DNA of 63,763 nucleotides from Alistipes senegalensis (GCA_023665825.1 JAMPDE010000002.1:342557-406319); one strand, 5' to 3'; shown: positions 1-11,137, counted from the first letter of the stretch. A program made the numbers and translations. The notes: a model not told the origin generated them from the letters alone.

Positions 1-2
1 TT

Positions 3-746
3 TTACTCCTTGATCTTGGTCGAGAGGAACTCGCGGTTCAGCCGCGCGATGTGCGCGATCGAGATTTGCTTGGGGCACTCGGCCTGGCAGGCACCCGTGT
101 TGGTGCAGTTACCGAAACCCAGTTCGTCCATCTTGGCGACCATGGCCTTGGCGCGGCGGGCACCCTCCACGCGGCCCTGCGGCAGCTTGGCCAGCGACGA
201 CACGCGCGCGGCGACGAACAACATCGCCGAACCGTTCTTGCACGTGGCGGCGCAGGCACCGCAGCCGATGCACGAAGCGGCGTCCATCGACTCGTCGGCG
301 TCGGCTTTCGCGATGGGCATGGCGTTGGCGTCGGGCACCGAGTTGGTGCGTACGGAGATGAAGCCGCCGGCTTGCAGAATCTGGTCGTAGGCATTGCGGT
401 TCACCACCAAGTCCTTGATGACGGGGAACGCTGCCGAACGCCAAGGCTCGATCGTAATCGTTGCGCCGTCCTCGAACTTGCGCATGTAGATCTGACACGT
501 CGTAGCGCCCTGACTGGGGCCGTGCGCCTGACCGTCGATGTGCAGCGAGCACATGCCGCAGATACCCTCGCGGCAGTCGTGGTCGAACGCGACGGGCTCC
601 TTGCCTTCGTGCACGAGGTTATTGTTCAAAATGTCGAGCATCTCCAAGAACGAGGTGTCGGCCGAGATGTTTTCGACTTTGTAGGTCTCGAACGCTCCTT
701 TGCTTTTGGCATCCTTCTGACGCCATATCTTCAATGTGAAATTCAT
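3..746 (-). CDS. sdhB: succinate dehydrogenase/fumarate reductase iron-sulfur subunit
   Basis: This 247-residue protein is the electron-transfer subunit of the membrane-bound complex II type enzyme, passing electrons between the flavin of SdhA and quinone at the cytochrome b subunit. A plant-type [2Fe-2S] loop is visible as CREGICGMC (Cys58, Cys63, Cys66) with a further Cys near 83. Two ferredoxin-like clusters follow in the C-terminal half: [11 protein letters not shown], and [11 protein letters not shown]. The length is normal for the Bacteroidota B subunit. It is the last gene of a sdhC-sdhA-sdhB operon on the minus strand, 36 bases after sdhA, and its stop codon lies three bases inside the window. 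In anaerobic gut Bacteroidota this enzyme normally works as a fumarate reductase; the direction cannot be read from sequence. Confidence 0.96.
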   Translation of the reverse strand: MNFTLKIWRQKDAKSKGAFETYKVENISADTSFLEMLDILNNNLVHEGKEPVAFDHDCREGICGMCSLHIDGQAHGPSQGATTCQIYMRKFEDGATITIEPWRSAAFPVIKDLVVNRNAYDQILQAGGFISVRTNSVPDANAMPIAKADADESMDAASCIGCGACAATCKNGSAMLFVAARVSSLAKLPQGRVEGARRAKAMVAKMDELGFGNCTNTGACQAECPKQISIAHIARLNREFLSTKIKE

Positions 747-782
747 GATTTGCTGAATGTTAGATTGTCTGACGTCTGTGTG

Positions 783-2729
<1,947 letters not shown>

Positions 2730-2756
2730 TATTGCGTATGTTTTAGTTCTATTGAA

Positions 2757-3470
2757 TCAGCAGCATCCGCTGCAGCAGGGGCAGCAGCTCTTGATGAAGT
2801 AAACGACCACGACCGCCGCGAAGCCGGCGAATACGAGCGTGGCGACCACGTTGGCGGCGCATTTCAGACGCGGATACCACGTGTCGTTGGCCCAGCCGAC
2901 GGTCTGGAACATCGACCACACGCCGTGCGTGAGGTGGAACCACAGAGCGGCGAACCACAGCAGGTAGATGACCACGTAGTACCATTTCGAGAAGGTATAG
3001 GCGATGAGCGTGGCGCCGTCCGTCGCGGTGACGGTGTATCCGCCGACGACCGAAGCGTGGCCGCCCAAGACCTCGACGAGCTGCATCTTCGCCCAGAAGT
3101 TGAACAGGTGCAGAAGCAGGCCGGCCAGCACGATGAAGCCGATGACCAGCATGTTCTTCGAAGCCCAGCTGACGCCCGGTTCGGTGACCGTCACGGCGTA
3201 GCGTTGCTTGCCGCGCGCGCGGTAGTTGTCGACGGTGAGCAGCAGCGCATAGGCGAAGTGCACCAGCACGCCGAGCGCCAATACGGCCGTACCGGCCAGC
3301 GCGTACCAGTTGGCGCCCAAGAACTCGCAGATGGCGTTGTACCCTTCGGGCGAGATGATCGCCGTGAGGTTCATCGACATATGGAAGAGGATGAACAGCA
3401 CGAGAAAAGCACCCGTGACGCTCATCACCAACTTCTTGCCGACGGAGGATTTGGTTAGGAAACAGCTCAT
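2757..3470 (-). CDS. sdhC: succinate dehydrogenase/fumarate reductase cytochrome b subunit
   Basis: This 237-residue membrane protein anchors the complex and carries haem and the quinone site. It has five hydrophobic segments, as expected for the single-anchor (type B) complex II of Bacteroidota, and histidines inside membrane helices (for example FILFHMSMNL near residue 30 and FAALWFHLTHG near residue 178) that fit haem ligation. The C terminus ends in a short cysteine-rich tail, CCPCCSGCC, which is unusual; whether it binds metal is unknown. It is the first gene of the operon, and a TATCTTTG -7 promoter element lies 65 bases upstream on the same strand. Confidence 0.94.
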   Translation of the reverse strand: MSCFLTKSSVGKKLVMSVTGAFLVLFILFHMSMNLTAIISPEGYNAICEFLGANWYALAGTAVLALGVLVHFAYALLLTVDNYRARGKQRYAVTVTEPGVSWASKNMLVIGFIVLAGLLLHLFNFWAKMQLVEVLGGHASVVGGYTVTATDGATLIAYTFSKWYYVVIYLLWFAALWFHLTHGVWSMFQTVGWANDTWYPRLKCAANVVATLVFAGFAAVVVVYFIKSCCPCCSGCC

Positions 3471-3508
3471 AATGTTTTGTGTGTTTGGTTTGTATTTCGT
3501 GAAATTCG

Positions 3509-3526
3509 TTACTTTTGTAAAAGTAA
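3509..3526. repeat. perfect inverted repeat in the sdhC-fau divergent region
   Basis: TTACTTTT and AAAAGTAA are separated by the two bases GT, giving a perfect 8-bp dyad. It overlaps the + strand -7 element at 3510-3517 and lies within 10 bases of the minus-strand -7 element. It could be an operator for either gene, or a chance AT-rich palindrome; no protein can be assigned. Confidence 0.4.
3510..3517 (+). promoter_or_regulatory. candidate -7 element for fau
   Basis: TACTTTTG matches the Bacteroidota consensus TAnnTTTG. The two TTTG motifs upstream (3484-3487 and 3489-3492) give spacers of 22 and 17 bases, neither ideal. It would give fau a leader of roughly 55-60 bases. Confidence 0.5.
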
Positions 3527-3534
3527 GAGCGCAA

Positions 3535-3565
3535 CAAAGATAGCCATTGTTTGCGGAATAACAAT
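3535..3565 (-). promoter_or_regulatory. promoter of the sdhCAB operon
   Basis: Read on the minus strand, TATCTTTG (complement of 3535-3542) is a perfect TAnnTTTG -7 element, and an ATTG at 3562-3565 sits at the right distance for a weak -33 element. Transcription would start about 60 bases before sdhC. It diverges from the fau promoter, the two cores lying within 35 bases of each other. Confidence 0.65.
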
Positions 3566-3579
3566 AGATTGTAAAAAAA

Positions 3580-4242
3580 ATGAATAAGCCCGAGTTGCGA
3601 ATCGCGATGAAACGGCGGAACCGTGCGCTGTCGCCGGACGAAAAACGGGCAGCGGCCGAACGGATTTTCGCTGCGGTGGAGGCCTTGCCGGAGTTCGCGC
3701 AGGCACGGTGCGTGGCGTGTTTCTGTGCCCTGCCCGACGAGCCGCCGACCGCCGAAGCGTTGCGTCGTTGGAGCGGCTCGAAACGGGTCGTCGTGCCGCG
3801 CGTCGAGGGTGACGCGATGCGGTTTTACGACTACCGGCCCGATGCGCTCGTGCGCGGGGCGTTCGGCATCGACGAACCGGCGGTGGGGGCGTGCGTTGGC
3901 GCGGGCAGTTCCGCCGGTTCAACCGCTTCTGTCGATCCGACAGGCAGGGGCGGCGCGGAGCTTCCGAACGGTGCGGCCGGTGCAGATGCCGCTGGCGGCT
4001 TGTCGGCGGGGATTGTTGTTCGCGAGTGCCTGCCCGAATCAATCGACCTTGTGGTCGTTCCCGGCGTGGCTTTTACGCGCGGCGGGGCCCGACTGGGGCG
4101 CGGCAGGGGCTACTACGACCGCTATCTGGCCCTGCCCGAATTGCGGGCGTTCTGCGTCGGGGTCTGTTTCGCGCATCAGCTGGTCGATGCGCTGCCGGTC
4201 GAGCCGCACGACCGCGCGATGAATGCCGTTTGTGCGGGCTGA
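3580..4242 (+). CDS. fau: 5-formyltetrahydrofolate cyclo-ligase
   Basis: This enzyme uses ATP to convert 5-formyltetrahydrofolate to 5,10-methenyltetrahydrofolate, returning a storage folate to one-carbon metabolism in the cytoplasm. The family signature appears as ARLGRGRGYYDRYL near residue 170 (usual form RLGxGxGYYDR), preceded by the LVVVPGVAF strand; the N terminus KRRNRALSPDEK is also typical. At 220 residues it is longer than usual because of a glycine/alanine/serine-rich insert at about residues 104-146, with no counterpart in the core fold. The reading frame is intact across it. The start is the ATG at 3580; the gene stands alone between the sdh operon and the polysaccharide cluster. 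Confidence 0.92.
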   Translation: MNKPELRIAMKRRNRALSPDEKRAAAERIFAAVEALPEFAQARCVACFCALPDEPPTAEALRRWSGSKRVVVPRVEGDAMRFYDYRPDALVRGAFGIDEPAVGACVGAGSSAGSTASVDPTGRGGAELPNGAAGADAAGGLSAGIVVRECLPESIDLVVVPGVAFTRGGARLGRGRGYYDRYLALPELRAFCVGVCFAHQLVDALPVEPHDRAMNAVCAG

Positions 4243-4372
4243 ACCGCCTTTTCGGTTCGCGGGGCGGTCGTCCGTTTCGTCCGCTCGATGTTTCGATACG
4301 GTTCCGCATATGTCGCCGAAAAATTTATTAAGCATGCAATATGTTGATAATGTGTGTTTTGCGTGATTTTAA

Positions 4373-4381
4373 GGGGGGGGG
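4373..4381 (+). repeat. nine-G homopolymer upstream of the polysaccharide-cluster promoter
   Basis: Nine consecutive G residues end 31 bases before the -33 element of the upxY promoter. Length change by slippage could alter promoter spacing to an upstream site, but nothing here shows that such a site exists. Confidence 0.8.
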
Positions 4382-4412
4382 TATTCCGGGCTTGGAAAAA
4401 AGCGCGTGCAAA

Positions 4413-4444
4413 TTTGGCGGTGTAGCTGATTTTGTGTATTTTTG
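4413..4444 (+). promoter_or_regulatory. promoter of the polysaccharide cluster
   Basis: TTTG at 4413-4416 and TATTTTTG at 4437-4444 are separated by 20 bases. This is a full match to the Bacteroidota sigma-70 pattern (TTTG, 19-21 bases, TAnnTTTG). The start site would be near 4450, leaving a leader of about 200 bases before upxY. Confidence 0.8.
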
Positions 4445-4651
4445 CGGTGGAATCGGTCAGAATTGTCCGATTGCGGAACCTCACCGGCGCTCATCTCGTT
4501 GTCGCGATTGATCCGAAGAACCGAAAACGTTGCGATTCGCGGCGTTGTACGGTCGAGTCCTTTTGCCGCGTGCAAGGTCGTGTACTTTGCAACGGGCGAG
4601 GGGAGGGTATGCGGGTGCGTCGGGCTTGGATAAAAACAGAAAAACGAAAAC

Positions 4652-5182
4652 ATGGCGGAAGCGGTTGAACCTTTGCGGAGTTGGTATGCCTTGCGGGTCT
4701 TTCACAACCGATCCGTCGAGGTGTCCTCGTGGGTGGAGAAATCCGGCTGGGAGTATTACGTGCCGATGAAGACCGTCGAACGGACGACGGTCGCCGGTCG
4801 TTCGACCGTCAGGCAGCCGATTATCCCGTCGTTGCTTTTCGTCCGTTCGGAAAAGGCTTACGTGGAGAACATCCGCAAGCATCCGACGGGTTCGGTGGGT
4901 GTCTACTGCATGCCCGGAACGAAAGAACCGGCGGCGATTTCCGACGAGGAGATGCGGATGTTCATCTTCGTGACGACCGTCGGCAGCCGGAATCTCGAAG
5001 CGGTCGATCCGGCTTTGGCCAAAGGCGACCGGGTGCGCATTACGGGAGGCGTGTTTCGGGGAGCCGAAGGGTATATCGCCCGCATCCGCAATGCCAAGCG
5101 GCTGATCGTCGCCATCGAGGGGGTCGCCGCCGTAGCCACGAGCTACATCCCGAAGGATTTCATGGAAAAAATAGAACCGTAA
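4652..5182 (+). CDS. UpxY-family transcription antiterminator (NusG paralogue)
   Basis: The 176-residue protein has a NusG N-terminal domain (SWYALRVFHNR near residue 10; IIPSLLFVR near residue 57) and a KOW motif near the C terminus (KGDRVRITGGVFRGAEGYIA from residue 127). In Bacteroides, such proteins are the first gene of each capsule operon and let RNA polymerase read through the long leader of their own operon. Position and size fit that role: it is the first gene after the promoter and precedes the whole polysaccharide cluster. No companion UpxZ-like gene is seen next to it. The upstream sequence is A-rich without a Shine-Dalgarno motif. Confidence 0.9.
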   Translation: MAEAVEPLRSWYALRVFHNRSVEVSSWVEKSGWEYYVPMKTVERTTVAGRSTVRQPIIPSLLFVRSEKAYVENIRKHPTGSVGVYCMPGTKEPAAISDEEMRMFIFVTTVGSRNLEAVDPALAKGDRVRITGGVFRGAEGYIARIRNAKRLIVAIEGVAAVATSYIPKDFMEKIEP

Positions 5183-5267
5183 CGATTCCGCCGGCCGGCC
5201 GGTTCAATTGAAAATCGAAACAGCGGCGGGGCGTACCCCCGCATAAAATTCCGCACGTATCATCGCT

Positions 5268-6443
5268 ATGATAAAAATACCGTCGAATTATCTGCTCTTG
5301 GCAATCTCTTTCGTTGCGTCGTTCGGGCTTGCAAGTTGGATTCATCCGCGCATTGTGAAGATCGCCCGGATGAAAAACATCGTCGATAAACCCGATGCTC
5401 GCAAACTGCAAAACGAGCCGGTTCCGGTCTTGGGCGGAGTCGCCGTTTTCTTCGGCATGGTGGTCGGCATCGGTTTCATGAGCACCTTCGTGCCGCTGCC
5501 GTCGATGCTGGTCGTCGTAACGGCGATGATGGCGATGCTCTACACCGGAACGATGGACGATGTGCTGGATCTTTCGCCCTCGCTGCGTTTCGGAATCGAA
5601 ATCGCCGTTGTGCTCGGTCTTATATTGGGCGGTGGCGGAAATTTCCAGATCGACGATTTTCACGGTTTGTGGGGAATCGGCCGTATTCCCCAATGGGTGG
5701 CCGTGCCTCTGACGATTTTCGCGGCGGTCGGCATCGTCAATGCCATCAATCTGATCGACGGCGTGAACGGCTTGTCTTCGGGTTACTGCATCGTAGCCTG
5801 CTTCATTTTCGGGACTTTCTTTTTCTGTACCCGCAACGTGCCGATGCTCTTGCTGGCGGCGGTATCCGCCGGAGCGTTGTTCCCGTTCTTCTTCCACAAC
5901 GTTTTCGGCCGCACGTCGCGCATGTTCATCGGCGACGGGGGGACGTTGGTCATGGGAATCGTCATGGCGATTTTCGTGTGCGAAGTGTTGCAGTACGAGG
6001 GCGACCCGGTATTCGGATGCGGCAATCCGATTCCCTTTACGCTGGCGGTGCTGTGCATTCCGGTGTTCGATACGTTGCGGGTGATGTCGGTGCGGCTGCT
6101 GCGCGGCGTTTCGCCGTTCCATCCCGATAAAACGCACCTGCACCACATGTTCATCGCGCTGGGCTGTTCGCATCCGATGACGACCGTCGCGATTCTGACC
6201 CTCAATTCGGGCGTCGTGTTCTGTTGGTGGGTCGCGGCGATGCTGGGGGCTTCGTGCGAGGTGCAGTTCTTCGTTGTGGTCGGGTTGAGCGCACTGTTTA
6301 CGTTCGGGCTTTACCATATTCTGGAAAACCAGCTGCGGCGCAATACGCGCTTTTTCCGCTGGTTGCGGCGTTTCGGTTACCATACGCATTTGAGCCGGAC
6401 GCGCTTTTTCCTGATGTTCCGAAATTTCGTGGACAAACATTAG
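5268..6443 (+). CDS. WecA/MraY-family undecaprenyl-phosphate sugar-1-phosphate transferase
   Basis: This 391-residue polytopic membrane protein should start the repeat unit by moving a HexNAc-1-phosphate, probably GlcNAc-1-P, from UDP-sugar to undecaprenyl phosphate. Family marks in order are DKPDARKLQNEPVPVLGG near residue 43, the DDVLDLS loop near residue 99, NAINLIDGVNGLSSG near residue 160, MFIGDGGTLVMG near residue 222, and the cytoplasmic PDKTHLHHMFI carrying the HxHH-type histidines near residue 290. About ten hydrophobic segments are visible. It lies between upxY and the export genes. The exact sugar is not determined by sequence; GlcNAc is the family default. Confidence 0.9.
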   Translation: MIKIPSNYLLLAISFVASFGLASWIHPRIVKIARMKNIVDKPDARKLQNEPVPVLGGVAVFFGMVVGIGFMSTFVPLPSMLVVVTAMMAMLYTGTMDDVLDLSPSLRFGIEIAVVLGLILGGGGNFQIDDFHGLWGIGRIPQWVAVPLTIFAAVGIVNAINLIDGVNGLSSGYCIVACFIFGTFFFCTRNVPMLLLAAVSAGALFPFFFHNVFGRTSRMFIGDGGTLVMGIVMAIFVCEVLQYEGDPVFGCGNPIPFTLAVLCIPVFDTLRVMSVRLLRGVSPFHPDKTHLHHMFIALGCSHPMTTVAILTLNSGVVFCWWVAAMLGASCEVQFFVVVGLSALFTFGLYHILENQLRRNTRFFRWLRRFGYHTHLSRTRFFLMFRNFVDKH

Positions 6444-6466
6444 ACAAATATCAAAAACGCAATACG

Positions 6467-9106
6467 ATGTTCTTAAACACCAAACGAAAAACATGGTTGC
6501 TGCTTGCCGTGTGGTTGTTGGGCATGGCGATGCCCGCTGCGGCGCAGATGACCGACGACCAGATCGTGAACTACGTCCAGTCCGCGATGCAGTCCGGCAA
6601 AAACCAGATGCAGATTGCGCGGGAACTGATGGCGAAAGGGGTCAGCATGAACCAGCTCCAACGTTTGCAGAGCAAGTACGGAGGCGGTCAGCAGAGCTCG
6701 GGCAGTTCGGGCAACTCGACCGGCAGCGTCAGCGGGATGCTGGGCGGTTCGACTGCGTACACGACCCGGAACCGCGACAACGGCTATTCGCAGACGGACA
6801 GCCGCCTGCGCAAACGCAGCGGTTCGGTCAAGGACCGCCGTTTGGATGCCGCCGACCGCGACCGGTTGCTCGGCCTTTCCGACGAACGGAGCGCGGATGC
6901 GAAGAATTCCGACGATACGAAAGATGCGAGCCGCGAAAACGAGCGGATGGTCGTCCCGATGAACGCGAATTATGCGATGGGAAGCTACCTGCTTGCGGGT
7001 GCCGATTCTTTGGGTTCCAAACGGAAGCCCCCCGTCCCCGACAGCTTGCAGCTGTTCGGACATAACATTTTCTCCGAGCGGGAGCTGACCTTCGAGCCGA
7101 ACGAAAACCTCGCTACGCCGGAGAACTACACGCTGGGGCCCGGCGACGAGGTGATTATCGACATCTGGGGCGCGAACGAGGATTTCGTGCGGCAGGAGAT
7201 TTCGCCCGAAGGCAACATCATCGTCGAACAGCTCGGCCCCATTCATCTGAACGGGCTGACCGTGCGCGAGGCCAACGACAAGATACGGCGGATATTCGCC
7301 CGGAAATACGAGAGCATCGCGGGCGAAGAACCCGTGTCGGACATCCGGCTGTCGCTGGGCGAGCTGCGCTCCATCCAAGTCAATATCATGGGCGAGGTGA
7401 ACACGCCCGGAACCTATCGGATTTCGTCGTTCGCCTCGCTGTTCCATGCGTTGTACTATGCCGGCGGCGTCACCGACATCGGTTCGCTGCGCAACATCCG
7501 CGTGGTGCGCAACGGCAAGGAGGTCGCGACGGCCGATATCTACGAATATCTCTTCGACGGGAAGTTGTCGAACGACGTCCGGCTGAAAGAGGGCGACGTC
7601 ATCATCGTGCCTCCCTATGAAGCCCAAGTAACCGTGCAGGGCAAGGTGAAACGCCCCATGTACTACGAAGTGAAGCAGGGCGAACCGGTCGGTGCGCTGC
7701 TGAAATACGCCGGAGGATTCGCGGGCGACGCCTATACGACGGAGGTCGGCGTCATCCGCAAATCGGGGCGCGAACGGCAGTTTTTCAGCGTCGAGGACGG
7801 CCGATACGACACGTTCGGGTTGCAAAACGGCGACTCGGTGCGCGTCGGCGCGACGCTGGAACGTTTCTCGAACCGCGTGGAGGTCGAAGGGGCGGTCTAT
7901 CGTCCGGGCATGTACGAGTTGAGCGACGCGATGAACTCCGTGCGGAAATTAGTGCTGCGTGCCGACGGGCTGAAAGAGAATGCGTTTCGCAATCGGGCCC
8001 AGCTGCTGCGCGAAAAGGAGGATTTGACCAAAGAGATGCTGGCTATCGACCTGCAAGGCATCATGGCGGGAACCGTGCCTGACGTCCGGTTGCGCCGCAA
8101 CGACGTGCTGATCGTTCCGAGCCTCGACGACATGCGCGAACTCGGCGATCTGACCATCGAAGGCGAGGTGGCTTGGCCCGGCGTCTATCCGTTCGCCGAG
8201 CAGATGACGGTCGAAGACCTCATCGTGCTGGCCGGCGGTCTTTTGGAGAGCGCCTCGACGGCCAAAGTCGATGTGTCGCGCCGCGTGAAGTCGCCCAAAA
8301 GCCAGACGCCGAGCAAGGAAATCGGCCGGATATACACCTTCTCCATCAAGGACGGATTCATCGTCGACCGCGATTCGGTCTTCACGCTCGAACCGTTCGA
8401 CATCGTGGAGGTGCGCCGCAGTCCGGGCTATCAATCGCAGCGCATCGTGACGATCGAGGGCGAAGTGGCTTTCGAGGGCCGTTATGCGCTGGCGCGGAAG
8501 AACGAACGGATATCCGATCTGGTCAAACGGGCCGGCGGCGTGACGGAGGATGCCTACGTGCGGGGCGGCCGATTGATTCGCCGGATGAACAACGAGGAGC
8601 TGGCCGTGCGCGAAGCGACGATCCGTGCGGCCCGTCAGAATCGCGGTAGCGATTCGGTTTCGATGGCCCGTCTGGAAATCAGCGAGGACTATACGGTCGG
8701 CATCGACTTGGACAAGGCGCTGGCCGATCCGGGTTCGGACTACGACGTGGTGCTGCGCGAGGGCGACCGGCTGGTCGTTCCCGAATACGTCAGCACGGTG
8801 ACCATCAACGGCGAGGTGATGAACCCCAATACGGTGGTCTATCACAAGGACAAGAAACTGAAACACTACATCGCGCAGGCGGGCGGCTATGCCGACCGTG
8901 CCAAACGCAAGCGCGCCTATGTGGTCTATATGAACGGGACGATCGCGCAGGCCAAGAAAGGCATGACGCTCGAACCCGGTTGCGAAATCGTCGTGCCGAG
9001 CAAACCCAGACGCAATCCGGTCACTTTGTCGGAAATCATGGGGCTGACGACTTCGGCGGCTTCGCTGGGTACGATGGCGGCGACGATCGCATCCTTATCG
9101 AAATAA
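6467..9106 (+). CDS. polysaccharide export outer-membrane protein with SLBB repeats (Wza-like)
   Basis: The 879-residue secreted protein (signal peptide ending at AAAQ near residue 26) carries a Bacteroidota-type N-terminal helical segment, then a Poly_export domain at about residues 210-290 (LGPGDEVIIDIWG), and then a series of SLBB beta-grasp domains recognisable by repeated NTPGTYRI-like and GEVxxPG segments to residue 840. Such proteins form the outer-membrane exit for capsule or exopolysaccharide. I chose the ATG at 6467 because it begins an obvious signal peptide; the same frame is open further upstream but overlaps the preceding gene. The next gene is its usual Wzz partner. Confidence 0.92.
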   Translation: MFLNTKRKTWLLLAVWLLGMAMPAAAQMTDDQIVNYVQSAMQSGKNQMQIARELMAKGVSMNQLQRLQSKYGGGQQSSGSSGNSTGSVSGMLGGSTAYTTRNRDNGYSQTDSRLRKRSGSVKDRRLDAADRDRLLGLSDERSADAKNSDDTKDASRENERMVVPMNANYAMGSYLLAGADSLGSKRKPPVPDSLQLFGHNIFSERELTFEPNENLATPENYTLGPGDEVIIDIWGANEDFVRQEISPEGNIIVEQLGPIHLNGLTVREANDKIRRIFARKYESIAGEEPVSDIRLSLGELRSIQVNIMGEVNTPGTYRISSFASLFHALYYAGGVTDIGSLRNIRVVRNGKEVATADIYEYLFDGKLSNDVRLKEGDVIIVPPYEAQVTVQGKVKRPMYYEVKQGEPVGALLKYAGGFAGDAYTTEVGVIRKSGRERQFFSVEDGRYDTFGLQNGDSVRVGATLERFSNRVEVEGAVYRPGMYELSDAMNSVRKLVLRADGLKENAFRNRAQLLREKEDLTKEMLAIDLQGIMAGTVPDVRLRRNDVLIVPSLDDMRELGDLTIEGEVAWPGVYPFAEQMTVEDLIVLAGGLLESASTAKVDVSRRVKSPKSQTPSKEIGRIYTFSIKDGFIVDRDSVFTLEPFDIVEVRRSPGYQSQRIVTIEGEVAFEGRYALARKNERISDLVKRAGGVTEDAYVRGGRLIRRMNNEELAVREATIRAARQNRGSDSVSMARLEISEDYTVGIDLDKALADPGSDYDVVLREGDRLVVPEYVSTVTINGEVMNPNTVVYHKDKKLKHYIAQAGGYADRAKRKRAYVVYMNGTIAQAKKGMTLEPGCEIVVPSKPRRNPVTLSEIMGLTTSAASLGTMAATIASLSK

Positions 9107-9116
9107 CGACGGAACG

Positions 9117-10226
9117 ATGAAAGAGGAATTCTCGGTGAATCAGACGGAACGGGAGCCGCAGGAGGAGGAAATCGATCTCTTGGAGCTGGCCCGCAAATTG
9201 TGGAACGCGCGGAAGCGCATCGCCAAGTGGGCAGCCATCGGTGCGGCGGTCGGCATCGTGGTGGCGTTCAGCATCCCGAAAGAGTACAGCGCGACGGTGA
9301 AACTCGCGCCCGAATTGTCCAGCAGCAAAAAATCGTTGGGCGGATTGAGTGATTTGGCGTCGTTGGCCGGCGTCAATGTCGGAGGCGCCATGTCCGAAGA
9401 CGCCATGAGCCCGACGCTCTATCCCGATATCGTCGAGTCGATTCCGTTCATGGTGGCGCTGTTCGACGTGCCGGTGACGGACCGAAAGGGCGACCTGCAA
9501 ACGACGGTGTACGATTACGTGCAGGAACACACGCGCCGGACTTGGTGGAGCGCAGCGATTATGGCGCCGTTCAAGTTCATCGGGTGGACGCTGTCGCTGT
9601 TCAAGGAAAAAGAGGACAAGGAAAAACGGCCCGTCGTGGATCCGTTCCGGCTGACGCGGAAGGAGCACGAAGCCGTCAAAAAACTCTCCGAGCGGGTCGT
9701 CTGCACGGTGGACAAGAAGACTTCCGTCATCTCGCTGACCGTGACGATGCAGGATCCGTTGATCGCCGCGACGCTGACCGATACGGTGATGGTCAATTTG
9801 CAGAACCACATCACCGATTACCGGACGAACAAGGCGCGCCACGACCTCGATTTCACGCAGAAACTCTATGACGAATCCCAAGCCGCCTACTATGCGGCGC
9901 AGGCGCGCTACGCCCGCTACATGGACGCGAACCAGAACGTCGTGCTGCGGTCGGTGCGCACCGAGCAGGAACGCTTGCAGAACGAAATGAACCTGAATTA
10001 CGAGGTCTACAACCAGACGGCCCAGCAGCTGCAACTGGCTAAAGCGAAAGTGCAGGAATCGACGCCTGTTTATGTCGTCCTGCAACCGGCGACGGTGCCG
10101 CTGCGTGCCGAAAAACCGGCGAAAATGTTGATTATCATCGGATTCGCTTTCCTGTTCGGCGCGGCGGTTTCGGCGTGGGTGCTGTTCGGCGAAGAGTTGG
10201 CGGCGCAATTCAAAAAAGAGCAGTGA
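9117..10226 (+). CDS. Wzz-type polysaccharide chain-length determinant
   Basis: The 369-residue inner-membrane protein has the classical two-helix layout: an N-terminal membrane segment ([13 protein letters not shown] at about residues 40-52) after a short cytoplasmic LLELARKLW stretch, a long periplasmic coiled region, and a C-terminal membrane segment ([17 protein letters not shown]). It is expected to set chain length in Wzy-dependent polymerisation. No tyrosine-kinase domain is fused, unlike Wzc. It lies 10 bases after the export gene and 1 base before rfbA, so it is in the same operon. Confidence 0.9.
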   Translation: MKEEFSVNQTEREPQEEEIDLLELARKLWNARKRIAKWAAIGAAVGIVVAFSIPKEYSATVKLAPELSSSKKSLGGLSDLASLAGVNVGGAMSEDAMSPTLYPDIVESIPFMVALFDVPVTDRKGDLQTTVYDYVQEHTRRTWWSAAIMAPFKFIGWTLSLFKEKEDKEKRPVVDPFRLTRKEHEAVKKLSERVVCTVDKKTSVISLTVTMQDPLIAATLTDTVMVNLQNHITDYRTNKARHDLDFTQKLYDESQAAYYAAQARYARYMDANQNVVLRSVRTEQERLQNEMNLNYEVYNQTAQQLQLAKAKVQESTPVYVVLQPATVPLRAEKPAKMLIIIGFAFLFGAAVSAWVLFGEELAAQFKKEQ

Positions 10227-10227
10227 C

Positions 10228-11133
10228 ATGAAGGGCATCGTATTGGCCGGAGGTTCCGGTATGCGGTTGTATCCTATTACGAAGGGCGTTTCCAAACAGC
10301 TCCTGCCCGTATTCGACAAACCGATGATCTATTACCCGTTGTCGGTGCTGATGCTGGCGGGGATTCGCGAGATTCTGATTATTTCGACGCCGCAGGATTT
10401 GCCCGGATTCAAGCGTCTGTTCGGCGACGGGTCGAATTTCGGTCTGCGTTTGGAGTATGCCGAGCAGCCCTCGCCCGACGGACTGGCGCAGGCGTTCCTC
10501 ATCGGCGAAAAGTTCATCGGCGACGATTCGGCCTGTCTCGTGCTGGGCGACAACATCTTTCACGGGCCCGGATTCTCGGCCATGTTGCGCGACGCCGTCC
10601 GCACGGTCGAAGAGGAGCACAAGGCGGCCGTGTTCGGCTACTGGGTTTCCGATCCCGAACGGTACGGCGTCGCGGAGTTCGACAAGGCCGGAAATTGCCT
10701 CTCCATCGAGGAAAAACCGGCGAATCCCAAATCCAACTATGCGGTGGTCGGGCTCTACTTTTATCCCAACAAGGTGGTCGAGGTGGCCAAGTCGATCCGG
10801 CCGTCGGCGCGCGGCGAACTGGAAATCACGTCGGTCAATCAACGCTTTTTGGACGACAAGGAGCTGAAAGTGTTTACGTTGGGACGGGGGTTCGCGTGGT
10901 TGGATACCGGTACCCACGATTCGCTGTCGGAGGCTTCGACCTACATCGAAGTCATTGAGAAGCGTCAGGGGCTGAAAGTGGCCTGCTTGGAGGGCATCGC
11001 TTACCGCAAGGGCTGGATTACGGCCGACAAGATGCGTGAACTGGCGGCCCCGATGCTGAAAAATCCCTACGGACAATACCTGCTGAAAGTCGTCGACGAA
11101 ATCGAACGGACGGGGCAGGCGAATTTGGAGTAG
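10228..11133 (+). CDS. rfbA: glucose-1-phosphate thymidylyltransferase
   Basis: This 301-residue enzyme makes dTDP-glucose from glucose-1-phosphate and dTTP, the first step to dTDP-L-rhamnose. It begins with the nucleotidyltransferase signature [15 protein letters not shown]; the fourth residue of the GGSGT motif is Met instead of the common Thr. The [16 protein letters not shown] and [10 protein letters not shown] blocks are strongly RmlA-like. It is followed by rfbC after 4 bases, and together rfbA, C, D and B form the complete pathway. Confidence 0.97.
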   Translation: MKGIVLAGGSGMRLYPITKGVSKQLLPVFDKPMIYYPLSVLMLAGIREILIISTPQDLPGFKRLFGDGSNFGLRLEYAEQPSPDGLAQAFLIGEKFIGDDSACLVLGDNIFHGPGFSAMLRDAVRTVEEEHKAAVFGYWVSDPERYGVAEFDKAGNCLSIEEKPANPKSNYAVVGLYFYPNKVVEVAKSIRPSARGELEITSVNQRFLDDKELKVFTLGRGFAWLDTGTHDSLSEASTYIEVIEKRQGLKVACLEGIAYRKGWITADKMRELAAPMLKNPYGQYLLKVVDEIERTGQANLE

Positions 11134-11137
11134 TCGT

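Larger units (their letters stand above)
4243..4651. other. 409-base gene-free leader region before upxY
   Basis: No credible gene lies here. The region holds a nine-G run (4373-4381), a well-matched promoter (4413-4444), and then about 200 transcribed bases before the upxY start. Long leaders are where UpxY-type antiterminators act in Bacteroides, so this leader is a plausible recruitment site. I found no long inverted repeats flanking the promoter that would suggest an invertible segment, and no strong terminator after fau. Confidence 0.6.

Noticed and set aside
4243-4651. Invertible promoter as in Bacteroides capsule loci
   Set aside because: I found no long inverted repeats flanking the promoter, and no invertase gene is adjacent.
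4432-4668. A 78-codon frame in the upxY leader
   Set aside because: It begins before the predicted transcription start, overlaps upxY and has no family resemblance.
6224-6466. N-terminal extension of the SLBB export protein
   Set aside because: The extension overlaps the WecA-like gene; the ATG at 6467 starts a clear signal peptide.
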